From Variovorax gossypii (GTDB lineage Bacteria > Pseudomonadota > Gammaproteobacteria > Burkholderiales > Burkholderiaceae_C): a DNA stretch of 64,000 bases. The stretch spans positions 806,001-870,000 of the forward strand of contig NZ_RXOE01000001.1 of assembly GCF_003965815.1 (NCBI RefSeq), written 5' to 3'. The notes under the pieces are model-generated. The model saw only the letters and a program-made list of their open reading frames with translations, was not told the DNA's origin and made no database searches. Shown here in pieces: positions 1 through 8,196 of the stretch; the stretch's first letter is position 1, and every line of letters starts with the position of its first letter. The translations under genes and the position numbers were made by a program.

Positions 1-128
1 TCGAGCTGGGCCCGGTGAACGCCAGCATCCACAAGATCGACGAGCACATCGACGTGGCCGAGATCGAGACGCTGAAGAACCTCTACCTGCGCACCATCAA
101 GCGGCTCGATGCCGCGCTCGCCAGCTGA
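1..128 (+). CDS. dapE: DapE C-terminus, succinyl-diaminopimelate desuccinylase (partial)
   Basis: This is the 3' end of a gene that starts before the window; the reading frame begins at base 3 and stops with TGA at 126-128. The visible 41 residues include [15 protein letters not shown], which closely matches the C-terminus of DapE, where the last part of the M20 peptidase catalytic domain carries a Zn-ligand His. DapE removes succinate from N-succinyl-LL-diaminopimelate in lysine and peptidoglycan precursor synthesis in the cytoplasm. Its stop shares one base with the next start (TGATG), so dapE and prmB are probably translationally coupled. Confidence 0.8.
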   Translation, partial: ELGPVNASIHKIDEHIDVAEIETLKNLYLRTIKRLDAALAS

Positions 129-1009
129 TGAGCACCGTCATCGAACTCATCGAGTCGGGCGCGAAGCGGCTGGAAGAAGCCGGTGTCGCCTTCGGTCACG
201 GCACGGCCAATGCCTTCGACGAGGCTGCCTGGCTGGTGATGTGGCGCCTGAAGCTGCCGCTGGACGACCTCGACGGCGTGGCCGACACGCCCGTCTCGCC
301 CGCGGACGCGGGCAAGGTGAATGCGCTCATCGAGGAACGCATCGCCACGCGCAAGCCCGCCGCCTACCTCACCAAGGAAGCCTGGCTGCAGGGCGTGCCC
401 TTCTACGTGGACGAACGCGCCATCGTGCCGCGCAGCTTCATCGCCGAGCTGATCGCCGACGGAACCATCGACTACTGGCTGGGCGAACACACGCAGCGCG
501 TGCTCGACCTGTGCACCGGCAACGGCAGCCTCGCCGTGCTGGCGGCGCTCACGTACCCGGAAGTGACGGTGGACGCGGCCGACCTGTCGGTCGAGGCCCT
601 CGAGGTCGCCGCCATCAACGTCACCCGCCATGAGCTGGACGCGCGCGTCAGGCTGGTCGAATCGGACGGGCTGAAGAACCTGCCCGGTCCCTACGACCTG
701 GTGCTGTGCAATCCGCCCTACGTGAACAGCGCCAGCATGGCCGCCCTGCCGGCCGAATACCGCGCTGAGCCCGAGCTGGCGCTGGCCGGCGGCACCGACG
801 GCATGGACTTCGTGCGCCAGCTGCTCGCCGATGCGCCCTCGCGCATGAGCGAACAGGCAGTGCTGGTGCTGGAGATCGGCAACGAGCGCGAATACTTCGA
901 GGCGGCCTTTCCGCATCTCGAAGTCTTCTGGCTCGAGACCTCGGCGGGAGAGGACCAGGTCCTGCTGGTGACGCGCGACGCCCTGGTGGCCGGCGCCGGC
1001 GTGCGTTAG
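128..1009 (+). CDS. prmB: PrmB, 50S ribosomal protein L3 N5-glutamine methyltransferase
   Basis: The 293-residue protein has the HemK/PrmC/PrmB layout: a helical N-terminal domain, then a Rossmann methyltransferase fold with the SAM loop LDLCTGNG at about 126-133 and the NPPY motif at about 195-198 that binds the target glutamine amide. In known members PrmB methylates a glutamine of ribosomal protein L3, while PrmC acts on release factors. PrmB is preferred over PrmC because of the overall resemblance and the position directly after dapE; this is family knowledge rather than proof. The ATG overlaps the dapE stop. Confidence 0.88.
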   Translation: MSTVIELIESGAKRLEEAGVAFGHGTANAFDEAAWLVMWRLKLPLDDLDGVADTPVSPADAGKVNALIEERIATRKPAAYLTKEAWLQGVPFYVDERAIVPRSFIAELIADGTIDYWLGEHTQRVLDLCTGNGSLAVLAALTYPEVTVDAADLSVEALEVAAINVTRHELDARVRLVESDGLKNLPGPYDLVLCNPPYVNSASMAALPAEYRAEPELALAGGTDGMDFVRQLLADAPSRMSEQAVLVLEIGNEREYFEAAFPHLEVFWLETSAGEDQVLLVTRDALVAGAGVR

Positions 1010-1186
1010 CTGCGCCCGCCCGAACCCCTTTCCGCCGCTTTCTCGCAGCCATTGGCTGCGAAACCCCATTCACCGGGCCATTTCCCGCACCTTCCCGCGC
1101 CTTCCTGCGCAATTCCCCGCGCCTTTGCCCCTTTTTCCGGGGCCCGAAGGGCCGGGCGGGATAATCGCCCCTACGGTTCCTCTTTC
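1010..1186. other. Intergenic region prmB-yheS with small hairpin
   Basis: These 177 bases hold no convincing gene. A 7-bp stem (CGCAGCC, ATT loop, GGCTGCG, 1044-1060) lies just after prmB. It lacks a T-tract, so it is at most a weak or Rho-aided terminator or an mRNA-stabilising hairpin. The bases just before 1187 should contain the yheS promoter; TATAAT-like bases are not clear. Confidence 0.35.
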
Positions 1187-3166
1187 ATGATCACTCTCAA
1201 GAACGTCATTCTTCGCCGCAGCGCCAAGGTCCTGCTCGACGGCGCCACGGTCACCCTCAACCCCGGCGAGAAGGTCGGGCTGGTGGGCCGCAACGGCGCC
1301 GGGAAGTCGACCCTCTTCGCCCTGCTCAACGGCTCGCTGCACGAAGACGGCGGCGATTTCTCCATCCCGAAGCAGTGGCGCATGGCCCAGGTGGCGCAGA
1401 ACATGCCCGAGACCGAGGATTCGGCCACCGACTTCGTGGTGGGCGGCGACACCCGTCTCACCGAGCTGCGCGAGTCGCTGGCCGCCATCGAGGCCGCCTA
1501 CGCCGAGAACCCCGACGATGCCGACATCGGCATGGAACTGGCCCACGCCTACACCGACCTGGCCGATGCCGGCGAGCACGACGCCGTGCCGCGCGCCCAG
1601 GCCCTCATCCTCGGCCTGGGCTTCAAGACGCACGAGCTCGACGCGCCCGTCAACAGCTTCTCCGGCGGCTGGCGCATGCGCCTGCAACTGGCCCGCGCGC
1701 TGATGTGCCCGAGCGACCTGCTGCTGCTCGACGAACCCACCAACCACCTGGACCTGGACGCCCTCGTCTGGCTCGAAGCCTGGCTGCAGAAATACCCGGG
1801 CACCATGATCGTCATCAGCCACGACCGCGAGTTCCTCGATGCCGTGACCGACGTCACCCTGCACATCGCCAACGCCCAGCTCACGCGCTACGGCGGCAAC
1901 TACAGCAAGTTCGAGGACATGCGCGCGCTGCAGATGGAGCAGCAGCAGCAGGCCTTCGCCAAGCAGCAGGACAAGATCGCCCACCTGCAGAAGTTCATCG
2001 ACCGCTTCAAGGCCAAGGCCAGCAAGGCCAAGCAGGCGCAGAGCCGGGTCAAGGCGCTGGAGCGCATGGAACGGGTGGCGCCGCTGCTGGCCGAGGCCGA
2101 CTTCAGCTTCGAGTTCAAGGAGCCGGGCAACATCCCGAACCCGATGCTGTCGATCAGCAACGCGAGCTTCGGCTACGTGGTGGAAGACGAAGAGCCCAAG
2201 ACCATCCTGCGCGGCGTGAACCGCTCGGTGTTGGCGGGCCAGCGCATCGGCATCCTGGGCGCCAACGGCCAGGGCAAGTCGACGCTGGTGAAGACCATCG
2301 CGCGCGAGATGGGCGCGCTGGCGGGCCAGGTCACCGAGGGCAAGGGCCTGAACATCGGCTACTTCGCGCAGCAGGAACTCGACGTGCTGCACCCCGAGAG
2401 CAACCCGCTGGAGCACATGGTGCGGCTGGCGCGCGAGCTCGGCGGCAACGCCAAGGAGCCCAGCGGAGAGCAGGCCCTGCGCGGCTACCTGGGCAGCTTC
2501 AACTTCAGCGGCGACATGGTCAAGCAGCCCGTGGGCACCATGAGCGGCGGCGAAAAAGCCCGCCTCGTGCTCGCGATGATGGTGTGGCAGCGCCCCAACC
2601 TGCTGCTGCTCGACGAACCGACCAACCACCTCGACCTGGCCACCCGCGAGGCGCTGGCCGTAGCGCTCAACGAGTTCGAAGGCACGCTGATGCTGGTGAG
2701 CCACGACCGTGCGCTGCTGCGCTCGGTGTGCGACGAGTTCTGGCTGGTGGGCCGCGGCGTGGTCGGCGATTTCGACGGCGACCTCGACGACTACCAGCGC
2801 TACCTGCTCGACGAATCCAAGCGCCTGCGCGAGGAAGCCAAGGTGGCGGTGCGCGAGGCCGAGGCCGCCGCGGCTCCGGCGGCCGCTCCCGCAGCCGCCC
2901 CGCAGCAGCGCAAGCAGGACGCCCAGGACCGCCAGCAGCGCAGCGACCAGGCCAAGCCGATCAAGCGCGAGATCGCCCAGATCGACGAACGCCTGGCCAA
3001 GGCCGGCACCGAGCGCACCGAGCTCGAGGCGCGCCTGGCCCAGCCGCTGCCGCCGGCCGAGATCGCCGATGCCGGCAAGCGCCTGAAGGCGCTCAACGAC
3101 GAAATCGGCCGCCTCGAGGAGCGCTGGCTGGCCCTGTCGGACCAGCTGGAAGCCCTGGCGGCCTGA
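1187..3166 (+). CDS. yheS: ABC-F family ATPase, YheS-like
   Basis: A 659-residue protein with two ABC ATPase domains and no membrane domain, typical of ABC-F translation factors that bind the ribosomal E-site region. The first domain has Walker A GRNGAGKST (34-42), signature FSGGWRMRLQLARAL and Walker B LLLLDEPTNHLD. A basic linker rich in Lys and Gln (KAKASKAKQAQSRVKALERM) follows, then a second Walker A GANGQGKST and signature MSGGEKARLVLAMM. The tail is Ala/Pro-rich and then coiled. The order and sequence match E. coli YheS (637 aa). ATG 1187 is chosen because the protein family begins at MITLKNV; the frame is open 45 codons upstream but that part shows no family similarity. Confidence 0.9.
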   Translation: MITLKNVILRRSAKVLLDGATVTLNPGEKVGLVGRNGAGKSTLFALLNGSLHEDGGDFSIPKQWRMAQVAQNMPETEDSATDFVVGGDTRLTELRESLAAIEAAYAENPDDADIGMELAHAYTDLADAGEHDAVPRAQALILGLGFKTHELDAPVNSFSGGWRMRLQLARALMCPSDLLLLDEPTNHLDLDALVWLEAWLQKYPGTMIVISHDREFLDAVTDVTLHIANAQLTRYGGNYSKFEDMRALQMEQQQQAFAKQQDKIAHLQKFIDRFKAKASKAKQAQSRVKALERMERVAPLLAEADFSFEFKEPGNIPNPMLSISNASFGYVVEDEEPKTILRGVNRSVLAGQRIGILGANGQGKSTLVKTIAREMGALAGQVTEGKGLNIGYFAQQELDVLHPESNPLEHMVRLARELGGNAKEPSGEQALRGYLGSFNFSGDMVKQPVGTMSGGEKARLVLAMMVWQRPNLLLLDEPTNHLDLATREALAVALNEFEGTLMLVSHDRALLRSVCDEFWLVGRGVVGDFDGDLDDYQRYLLDESKRLREEAKVAVREAEAAAAPAAAPAAAPQQRKQDAQDRQQRSDQAKPIKREIAQIDERLAKAGTERTELEARLAQPLPPAEIADAGKRLKALNDEIGRLEERWLALSDQLEALAA

Positions 3167-3203
3167 GCCACGGCAAGCAACGAGCAAGCAAGGAAGTCGC
3201 CGG

Positions 3204-3707
3204 ATGCCGTCAGCCATCGAACTGGCCCGTGGTGACGAGAAACTCATCGCCGCCATCCATCGCAGCCGCCGCCTCATCAGCCGCAAGGCGCTGATGGCGG
3301 CTGCGGCTAGCGCGGTTCCCCTGCCCGGCCTCGACTGGATGGCCGACGCCGCGCTGCTGTCGCGGCTGGTGCCGCAGATCAGCGCGGAATTCGGCCTCTC
3401 GGTCACCCAGGTCGAAAAGCTCGCGCCGCATCAACGCGAGCGCATCCAGAAGGCCGCGACCACCGTGGGCGCGCTGCTGGTCGGACGGCTCGTCACGCGC
3501 GACCTGCTGCTGCGCCTGGCAAAGCATGCCGGCGTGCGCCTCACTGCCAAGCAGGCGACCAAGTACGTGCCCATCGCCGGGCAGGTGGTGTCGGCCGCGC
3601 TCGGCTACGCGGCGCTGCGCGCGCTCGGCGAGCAGCACATCAAGGACTGCGTGCGCGTCAGCTCCACTCTCGCTCTCGCGCCTCCCGAACCGCACGAGAG
3701 CGCCTGA
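3204..3707 (+). CDS. Hypothetical protein, DUF697-like small membrane-associated protein
   Basis: A 167-residue product 37 bp downstream of yheS with a good ribosome-binding site (AAGGAAG, about 3188-3194). It has two moderately hydrophobic helices (AAAASAVPLPGLDWMADAAL and the GQVVSAALGYAALRAL region) separated by a helical segment that includes TTVGALLVGRLVTRDLLLRLAKHAG. The arrangement resembles DUF697/YcjF-type C-terminal domains, which can associate with membranes, but there is no GTPase domain. No catalytic motif is visible and the function is unknown. Its 3' end overlaps a small gene on the opposite strand by 50 bp. Confidence 0.7.
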   Translation: MPSAIELARGDEKLIAAIHRSRRLISRKALMAAAASAVPLPGLDWMADAALLSRLVPQISAEFGLSVTQVEKLAPHQRERIQKAATTVGALLVGRLVTRDLLLRLAKHAGVRLTAKQATKYVPIAGQVVSAALGYAALRALGEQHIKDCVRVSSTLALAPPEPHESA

Positions 3708-3894
3708 GCGCCTCGCGGTCGAACAGCACCTGCGCCGCCCAGGCCGCGCAAACCAGCCCGAAGCAGCCGCCGCCGGCGATGGCCGGGCGCCCCAGGATCA
3801 GCCCGACGGCCAGCCCCGCGAGGGACAGCAGCGCCAGCAGCACGCACAAGGCGCGGTCGAGCCGCAGGCCCGACGGCAATCGCTTGCGCACCAC
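3658..3894 (-). CDS. Small two-helix membrane protein, unknown function
   Basis: The 78-residue product begins with GTG. A basic N-terminus (MVRKRLPSGLRLD) is followed by two hydrophobic segments, about residues 14-34 and 40-56, and a charged C-terminus, so it should sit in the inner membrane with both ends in the cytoplasm. It lies 4 bp downstream of the small HTH gene on the same strand and is probably co-transcribed with it. Its 3' end overlaps the upstream hypothetical gene in convergent orientation. I do not recognise the family; an exclusion or immunity-like role next to a phage-type switch is only a guess. Confidence 0.5.
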   Translation of the reverse strand: MVRKRLPSGLRLDRALCVLLALLSLAGLAVGLILGRPAIAGGGCFGLVCAAWAAQVLFDREALRRSRAVREAREREWS

Positions 3895-3898
3895 GCGC

Positions 3899-4129
3899 TC
3901 ATCGCTTCGCGGACCGGCGGCGGGCCTCGGGCGCGGGCTTCAGGGTCTCCTCCCTCACCCGCTGCTCGTAGGCGGCCACCAGCGCGACGTAGTGGCGCGA
4001 CATCACGTCGGCGACCCGCCCCAGGCCGATCTTGCTGATCGTCGGCTGCGGAATGCCGGTTCTCTGTTCGATTTGCTTCTGCGTGAGCCCCATGGCCCTC
4101 AGCGCCAGCACCAACTCCCGTGGCTTCAT
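3899..4129 (-). CDS. Small helix-turn-helix protein, Cro-like
   Basis: A 76-residue protein with an XRE/Cro-type helix-turn-helix at about residues 13-35 (GLTQKQIEQRTGIPQPTISKI) and a short charged tail (APEARRRSAKR) able to contact DNA. A strong ribosome-binding site (GGAGG, 4134-4138) precedes the ATG at 4129. It is divergent from an S24-type repressor, with 69 bp between the starts, in the arrangement of phage cro and cI. It is expected to bind the shared operator and oppose the repressor; this is inferred from the layout. Confidence 0.72.
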   Translation of the reverse strand: MKPRELVLALRAMGLTQKQIEQRTGIPQPTISKIGLGRVADVMSRHYVALVAAYEQRVREETLKPAPEARRRSAKR

Positions 4130-4146
4130 CTATTCCTCCCTTTTTT

Positions 4147-4161
4147 AACTATTCTAGAGTT
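4147..4161. promoter_or_regulatory. Candidate operator between the Cro-like and repressor genes
   Basis: The 69-bp gap between the divergent starts is clearly more AT-rich than its surroundings and contains the imperfect palindrome AACTATTCTAGAGTT, with arms AACT-A/T-T and A-AGTT around a TCTAG centre. A site of this size suits a dimeric HTH protein and would cover promoters of both genes. Only one copy is obvious, unlike the three-site operators of lambda. Confidence 0.4.
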
Positions 4162-4198
4162 TGAGGTGAATATTCGTTTGGGCTTAAATCCCCATCCG

Positions 4199-4915
4199 AT
4201 GGACAGCATTGCCAAACGCGCCTTGGCCGCGCGCAAATTCGCCAAGATGACGCAGAAGCAGGCCGAAGCGGTCTCCGGCGTCAAGCAATCCAGCATTTCC
4301 AAGATCGAGCGCGGAGACGTCACCCGCTCCATGAGCGTGCTGGCCCTGGCGCGTGCCTACCGCGCCGATCCGAACTGGCTCGACACCGGCGACGGCCCCG
4401 CTCCCTGGGACGAAGACCAGATCCGCCAGGCCCGCGACCGGGCCAACGAGCCACCGGGGCCTTATCGGGTGACGCACACGCCGCCGTCGATCCCGAGCTT
4501 CAACCCGCGCACGCCCGGCACCGTGCCCCTCATTTCCTGGGCGGATGCCGCCAACTGGGACAGCCACGAGATCTCGCAGCAGCCGCACGCCGAGCGCTGG
4601 ATTCCCTGCATCGCCCACCACAGCCTCCAGAGCTACGCGCTGCGCGTTCGAGGCGACAGCATGACCTCGCCCAGCGGCCTGCTGAAGAGCTACCCGCCCG
4701 GCTGCATCGTGTTCGTCGACACCGCGCTGCGGAAGCCCGACGACGGCGAGCGCGTGATCGCGAAGCTGGAGGACAGCGACGAAGTCACCTTCAAGGTATT
4801 CAAGCAGGACGACGGCCGCCGCTGGCTGCTGCCCCTGAACCCGAAACACGAGCCGGTGCGCACGCCCTTCTCCATCCTGGGCACCGTGGTCGGCAAGTGG
4901 GAAGACGAGGACTGA
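4199..4915 (+). CDS. Phage-type repressor, XRE HTH plus S24 (LexA-like) peptidase domain
   Basis: A 238-residue protein. Residues about 10-35 form an XRE HTH (KMTQKQAEAVSGVKQSSISKI); a Pro-rich hinge follows, then an S24 domain. GDSM supplies the presumed catalytic Ser, and the downstream ERVIAKLED segment with EVTFKVFKQDDG carries candidate catalytic Lys residues, as in cI and LexA-like repressors that self-cleave when RecA is activated. A usual Ala/Cys-Gly cleavage site is not obvious, so cleavage is unproven. The start is uncertain: ATG 4199 has no good ribosome-binding site, while GTG 4166 is in frame 11 codons upstream. No other phage genes are nearby. Confidence 0.82.
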   Translation: MDSIAKRALAARKFAKMTQKQAEAVSGVKQSSISKIERGDVTRSMSVLALARAYRADPNWLDTGDGPAPWDEDQIRQARDRANEPPGPYRVTHTPPSIPSFNPRTPGTVPLISWADAANWDSHEISQQPHAERWIPCIAHHSLQSYALRVRGDSMTSPSGLLKSYPPGCIVFVDTALRKPDDGERVIAKLEDSDEVTFKVFKQDDGRRWLLPLNPKHEPVRTPFSILGTVVGKWEDED

Positions 4916-5085
4916 TCTCGCAGGAAGAATGAGCCGGGAATTAGCCTGAAACGGAATTCCAGCAAGGTCAGGTTGCGTGCAGGTTCGGAGGCGATATTCA
5001 TGTCTCTCCCTGTGGCCTGCATCCTCTGATCCTCCCTCCTCCAGCAGGTCACCTTCGAGCCCGCCTTCGTGCGGGCTTTTTTTTG
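4916..5085 (+). terminator. Repressor 3' region ending in a strong terminator (hairpin 5058-5077)
   Basis: After the repressor stop there are about 140 bases without a gene. They end in a clear Rho-independent terminator: stem AGCCCGC (5058-5064), loop CTTCGT, stem GCGGGCT (5071-5077), then a run of eight T residues. The distance from the stop leaves room for a short non-coding 3' UTR, but no defined RNA structure is recognised in it. Confidence 0.8.
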
Positions 5086-5365
5086 TCTGGATGTTGCTCG
5101 CCCCCAGGCTGCGCGGTACTTCGTGCCGCTTCGCCAACCCCTACCGGGGGCAACACCTGAGGCCCGGCGGAGCCGGTTCCCCGGTGTTTCTGGTATCGGG
5201 CCATGCCCAGTTCATTGGGGAGGTGGTGCGTTTGGCGCCTTGCCCGTACATTCCGCGCCTTGTGGAGCTCGTTTCGTCGCAACGGTCTCGCAACGCGGGG
5301 CGGCGACTACGAGACTTCGGGAAAGTCAGGCAGCCCGGGCGTTCCGGGTGTACAACCGCTGCCCC
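5086..5365. repeat. Intergenic region with a Comamonadaceae-style repetitive segment
   Basis: This 280-bp gap before the efflux operon has no supported gene. Bases about 5105-5195 contain short inverted motifs (CCCCTACCGGGGG; CCCGGCGGAGCCGGTTCC) resembling a palindromic intergenic repeat that I associate with Variovorax/Acidovorax-type genomes. Only one copy occurs in this window, so the repeat assignment rests on recollection of the pattern. The remainder, about 5200-5365, should hold the efflux operon promoter; no regulator gene is adjacent. Confidence 0.3.
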
Positions 5366-6976
5366 ATGCAATATCAAGAAAACAATGCGTTGGAGGATCA
5401 CCCCGGTTCGTCGTCGCGCGCTGCGCCTGCGCGCCCGCGGCCGGGGTGGCCCGTTCAGGGCGCCGTGCTCGGCGCCGTACTGCTGCTGTTGAGCGGCTGC
5501 GCGGTCGGACCGGACTTCAGGACGCCCGACCTGCCCGCCGCCGCCAGCGGCGCCGACTACACGCCCGCGCCGATGCCGGCGCGCACCGTGAAGGCCGACG
5601 TGGCCGCTGGACAGTCCCAGGAGCTGCTGCCGGGCCGCGACATTCCCGCCCAGTGGTGGGAAGTGTTCCGCTCCGAGCCGCTCGACCGGCTGATCCGCGC
5701 CTCGCTCGCCCAGAGCCCCACGTTGGCGTCCGCACAGGCCGCGCTGCGGCAGGCGGAGGCCACTTACGACGCGAAGTCGGGCAACCTGCTGTGGCCGCAG
5801 GTCACGGCGCAGCTGGGCGCGCAGCGCGAGCGGGCCTCCGAGGTCAGCACGCAGGTGCCGGGCGGCCAGTTGCTCACGCTCTACAACGCATCGGTCAACG
5901 TCAGCTACAACCTCGACGTGTTCGGCGGATCGCGCCGGCAGATCGAGGGCGCGCAGGCCGCCGTGGAAGCTCAGCGCTACCAGGTCGAGGCGACCTACCT
6001 CACGCTCACCTCGAACCTCGTCACCACCGCGATCCGTGAAGCCGCGCTGCGCGGCCAGTTGCAGGCCACGCGCGAAGTGCTGCAGGCGCAGCGCGAGCAA
6101 CTCGGCGTGATCGAAAAGCAGTTCGACACCGGTGCGATTCCAAAGTCGATCGTGCTGCAACAGCGCACGCAGGTCGCGCAGACGCAGGCGGCGATACCGC
6201 CTCTCGAGAAGTCGCTCGCGCAGACGCGCCACCAGCTCGCGGTGTTCGCGGGCCGGCTGCCCTCGGAAGAAGGCCTGCCCGAGTTCGATCTCGCCAGTCT
6301 CTCGCTGCCACAGGAGCTGCCGCTGTCGCTGCCGTCCGAGCTCGCGCGCCAGCGGCCCGACGTGCGCGCCAGCGAAGCCCAGCTGCACCAGGCCAGCGCG
6401 GCGGTCGGCGTGGCCACGGCGAATCTCTATCCGCAGATCCAGCTCAGCGCCAGTTACGGCAACACCTCCCTGCGCGCGCGCGACCTGTTCACCGGGCCGA
6501 CCACGCTGTGGAACATCGGCGCCGGGCTCACGCAGCCGATCTTCAACGGCGGCGCGCTGCGTGCGCAGCAGCGCGCGGCGGTCGCGGCCTACGACTCGGC
6601 TGCGGCGCAGTACCGCAACACCGTGCTGGGCGCATTCCAGAACGTGGCCGACGCACTGCGCGCGCTAGAACTCGACGCAGCCGCGCTTCAGACCCAGGCC
6701 ACGGCCGAGTCCCTCGCGAGGCAGTCGCTGGACCTGTCGACCGCGCAGTTCCGCGCCGGCGCGGTGAGCTACGTGACGCTGCTGACCGCGCAGCAGGCCT
6801 GGCTGCAGACGCACACCGCGCTCGCACAGGCACAGGCCGCGCGCTATGCCGACACGGCCGCCCTCTTCCAGGCGCTGGGCGGCGGCTGGTGGAACCGAGG
6901 CGCGCTGGCCGACGCGTCAATCGCGCCAGGACAGCCGGCGCAACCAGCACCACAGGCCGCAGCACCGCGGAACTGA
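5366..6976 (+). CDS. RND efflux outer membrane lipoprotein, NodT/OprM family
   Basis: A 536-residue TolC-like channel subunit. The N-terminus has a signal peptide ending in the lipobox LLSGC (Cys about 43), so the protein should be acylated and anchored in the outer membrane. Two repeated TolC-type coiled helical regions are visible, with family signatures such as YNLDVFGGSRRQIEGAQA, ARQRPDVRASEAQL and NIGAGLTQPIFNGG. It carries substrates from the inner-membrane pump across the outer membrane. ATG 5366 is chosen because it gives a proper lipoprotein signal; the frame upstream is not signal-like. It leads a three-gene operon. Confidence 0.9.
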   Translation: MQYQENNALEDHPGSSSRAAPARPRPGWPVQGAVLGAVLLLLSGCAVGPDFRTPDLPAAASGADYTPAPMPARTVKADVAAGQSQELLPGRDIPAQWWEVFRSEPLDRLIRASLAQSPTLASAQAALRQAEATYDAKSGNLLWPQVTAQLGAQRERASEVSTQVPGGQLLTLYNASVNVSYNLDVFGGSRRQIEGAQAAVEAQRYQVEATYLTLTSNLVTTAIREAALRGQLQATREVLQAQREQLGVIEKQFDTGAIPKSIVLQQRTQVAQTQAAIPPLEKSLAQTRHQLAVFAGRLPSEEGLPEFDLASLSLPQELPLSLPSELARQRPDVRASEAQLHQASAAVGVATANLYPQIQLSASYGNTSLRARDLFTGPTTLWNIGAGLTQPIFNGGALRAQQRAAVAAYDSAAAQYRNTVLGAFQNVADALRALELDAAALQTQATAESLARQSLDLSTAQFRAGAVSYVTLLTAQQAWLQTHTALAQAQAARYADTAALFQALGGGWWNRGALADASIAPGQPAQPAPQAAAPRN

Positions 6977-7016
6977 GCGACCCCGAACACTCCATAACTC
7001 CAAGAAAAGCCAATTT

Positions 7017-8186
7017 ATGACCCGAAGAATGATCATCATGATCGGCTGCGTATTGCTGCTGGTCGCCGTGCTCGCGTTCGGCAAGTTCATGCAGATCCGC
7101 GCGCTGATCGCCGCCGTGCCCAAGCCGTCGCCGCAGACGGTGTCGACGGCCGAGGTGCAGAAGCTGCAGTGGCAGTCGCAGTTCACCGCCGTCGGCACGC
7201 TGAACCCGGTGCGCGGCGCCGACCTCAGCACCGAAGTGGCCGGACTGGTGCGCACGGTGCACTTCAAGTCGGGGCAGGACGTGAAGGCCGGCACGCTGCT
7301 GGTCGAGCTCAACGCCGACTCCGACATCGCCCTGCTGCACTCGGCCGAGGCCGCCGCCGCGCAGGCCGCGATCGTGCTCAAGCGCGACCAGGCCCAGCTC
7401 GCGGTGCAGGCCGTGAGCCAGGCGCAGATCGACGCCGACACCAACGACCTGAAGGCCAAGCGCGCGCAGGTCGAGCAGCAGGCCGCCGTGGTGGCGAAGA
7501 AGTCGATCCGCGCGCCCTTCTCCGGCCGCCTGGGCATCACCGCGCTGAACCCGGGCCAGTACGTGAACGCGGGCGACAAGCTGGTCACGCTGCAGACGCT
7601 GGACCCGATCTACGTCGACTTCGCACTGCCGCAGCAGCAGCTCGCGGGTCTGGCGGTGGGCCAGGTGGTGAACCTGTCGGTCGACACCTTCCCGGGCCAG
7701 AGCTTCAGCGGCAAGATCAACGCGATCAGCCCGAAGGTGGACGCCGCCACGCGCAACGTGCAGGTCGAGGCCACCATCGCGAACCCCAAGCAGATCCTGC
7801 TGCCCGGCATGTTCGCCAACGTGAAGATCGACGTGGGCGGCGTGCAGGAACAGCTCACGCTGCCCTCCACCGCCGTCACCTACAACCCGTACGGTTCGAC
7901 CGTGTACGTGGTGAAGGAAGCCGAGCCGCCGAAGGAAGGGGCCGCTGGTGCAGGTGCTCCCGCCCAGCCGGCCAATCCCTCGGGTGCCAGGCAGCTCGTC
8001 GCGCAGCAGGTCTTCGTGGAGACCGGCGCCACGCGCGGCGACCAGATCGCCATCGTCAAGGGCCTCACTGCCGGCCAGGTGGTGGTGAGCAGCGGACAGA
8101 ACAAGCTGAAGAACGGCACGCCGGTGGTGGTGGACAACAGCGTCCAGCCCGCCAACAACCCGGCGCCGACGCCGCAGGAAAAGTGA
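7017..8186 (+). CDS. RND efflux membrane fusion protein, HlyD/AcrA family
   Basis: A 389-residue periplasmic adaptor. An N-terminal hydrophobic anchor (residues about 5-24) is followed by the barrel-sandwich hybrid (GTLNPVRGADLSTEVAGLV), a short coiled hairpin (KAKRAQVEQQAAVVAKK), the second lipoyl half (IRAPFSGRLGI) and a beta-barrel domain (VQVEATIANPKQILLPGMFANVKI). It links the RND pump to the outer membrane channel. It starts 40 bp after the OMF gene and ends 10 bp before the pump gene. The C-terminus has a Gly/Ala/Pro-rich insert (about 305-325). Confidence 0.9.
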   Translation: MTRRMIIMIGCVLLLVAVLAFGKFMQIRALIAAVPKPSPQTVSTAEVQKLQWQSQFTAVGTLNPVRGADLSTEVAGLVRTVHFKSGQDVKAGTLLVELNADSDIALLHSAEAAAAQAAIVLKRDQAQLAVQAVSQAQIDADTNDLKAKRAQVEQQAAVVAKKSIRAPFSGRLGITALNPGQYVNAGDKLVTLQTLDPIYVDFALPQQQLAGLAVGQVVNLSVDTFPGQSFSGKINAISPKVDAATRNVQVEATIANPKQILLPGMFANVKIDVGGVQEQLTLPSTAVTYNPYGSTVYVVKEAEPPKEGAAGAGAPAQPANPSGARQLVAQQVFVETGATRGDQIAIVKGLTAGQVVVSSGQNKLKNGTPVVVDNSVQPANNPAPTPQEK

Positions 8187-8196
8187 GGTCGCCCGC

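Noticed and set aside
1044..1060. Terminator after prmB
   Set aside because: The hairpin has no T-tract on either strand, so it is not called as a terminator.
1070..3406. A long antisense frame over the ABC-F gene
   Set aside because: Low-complexity His/Gln/Val-rich translation opposite a clear ABC-F protein.
3658..5085. A full prophage around the cI-like repressor
   Set aside because: Both flanks are housekeeping or efflux genes; no integrase, terminase, capsid or lysis genes are present.
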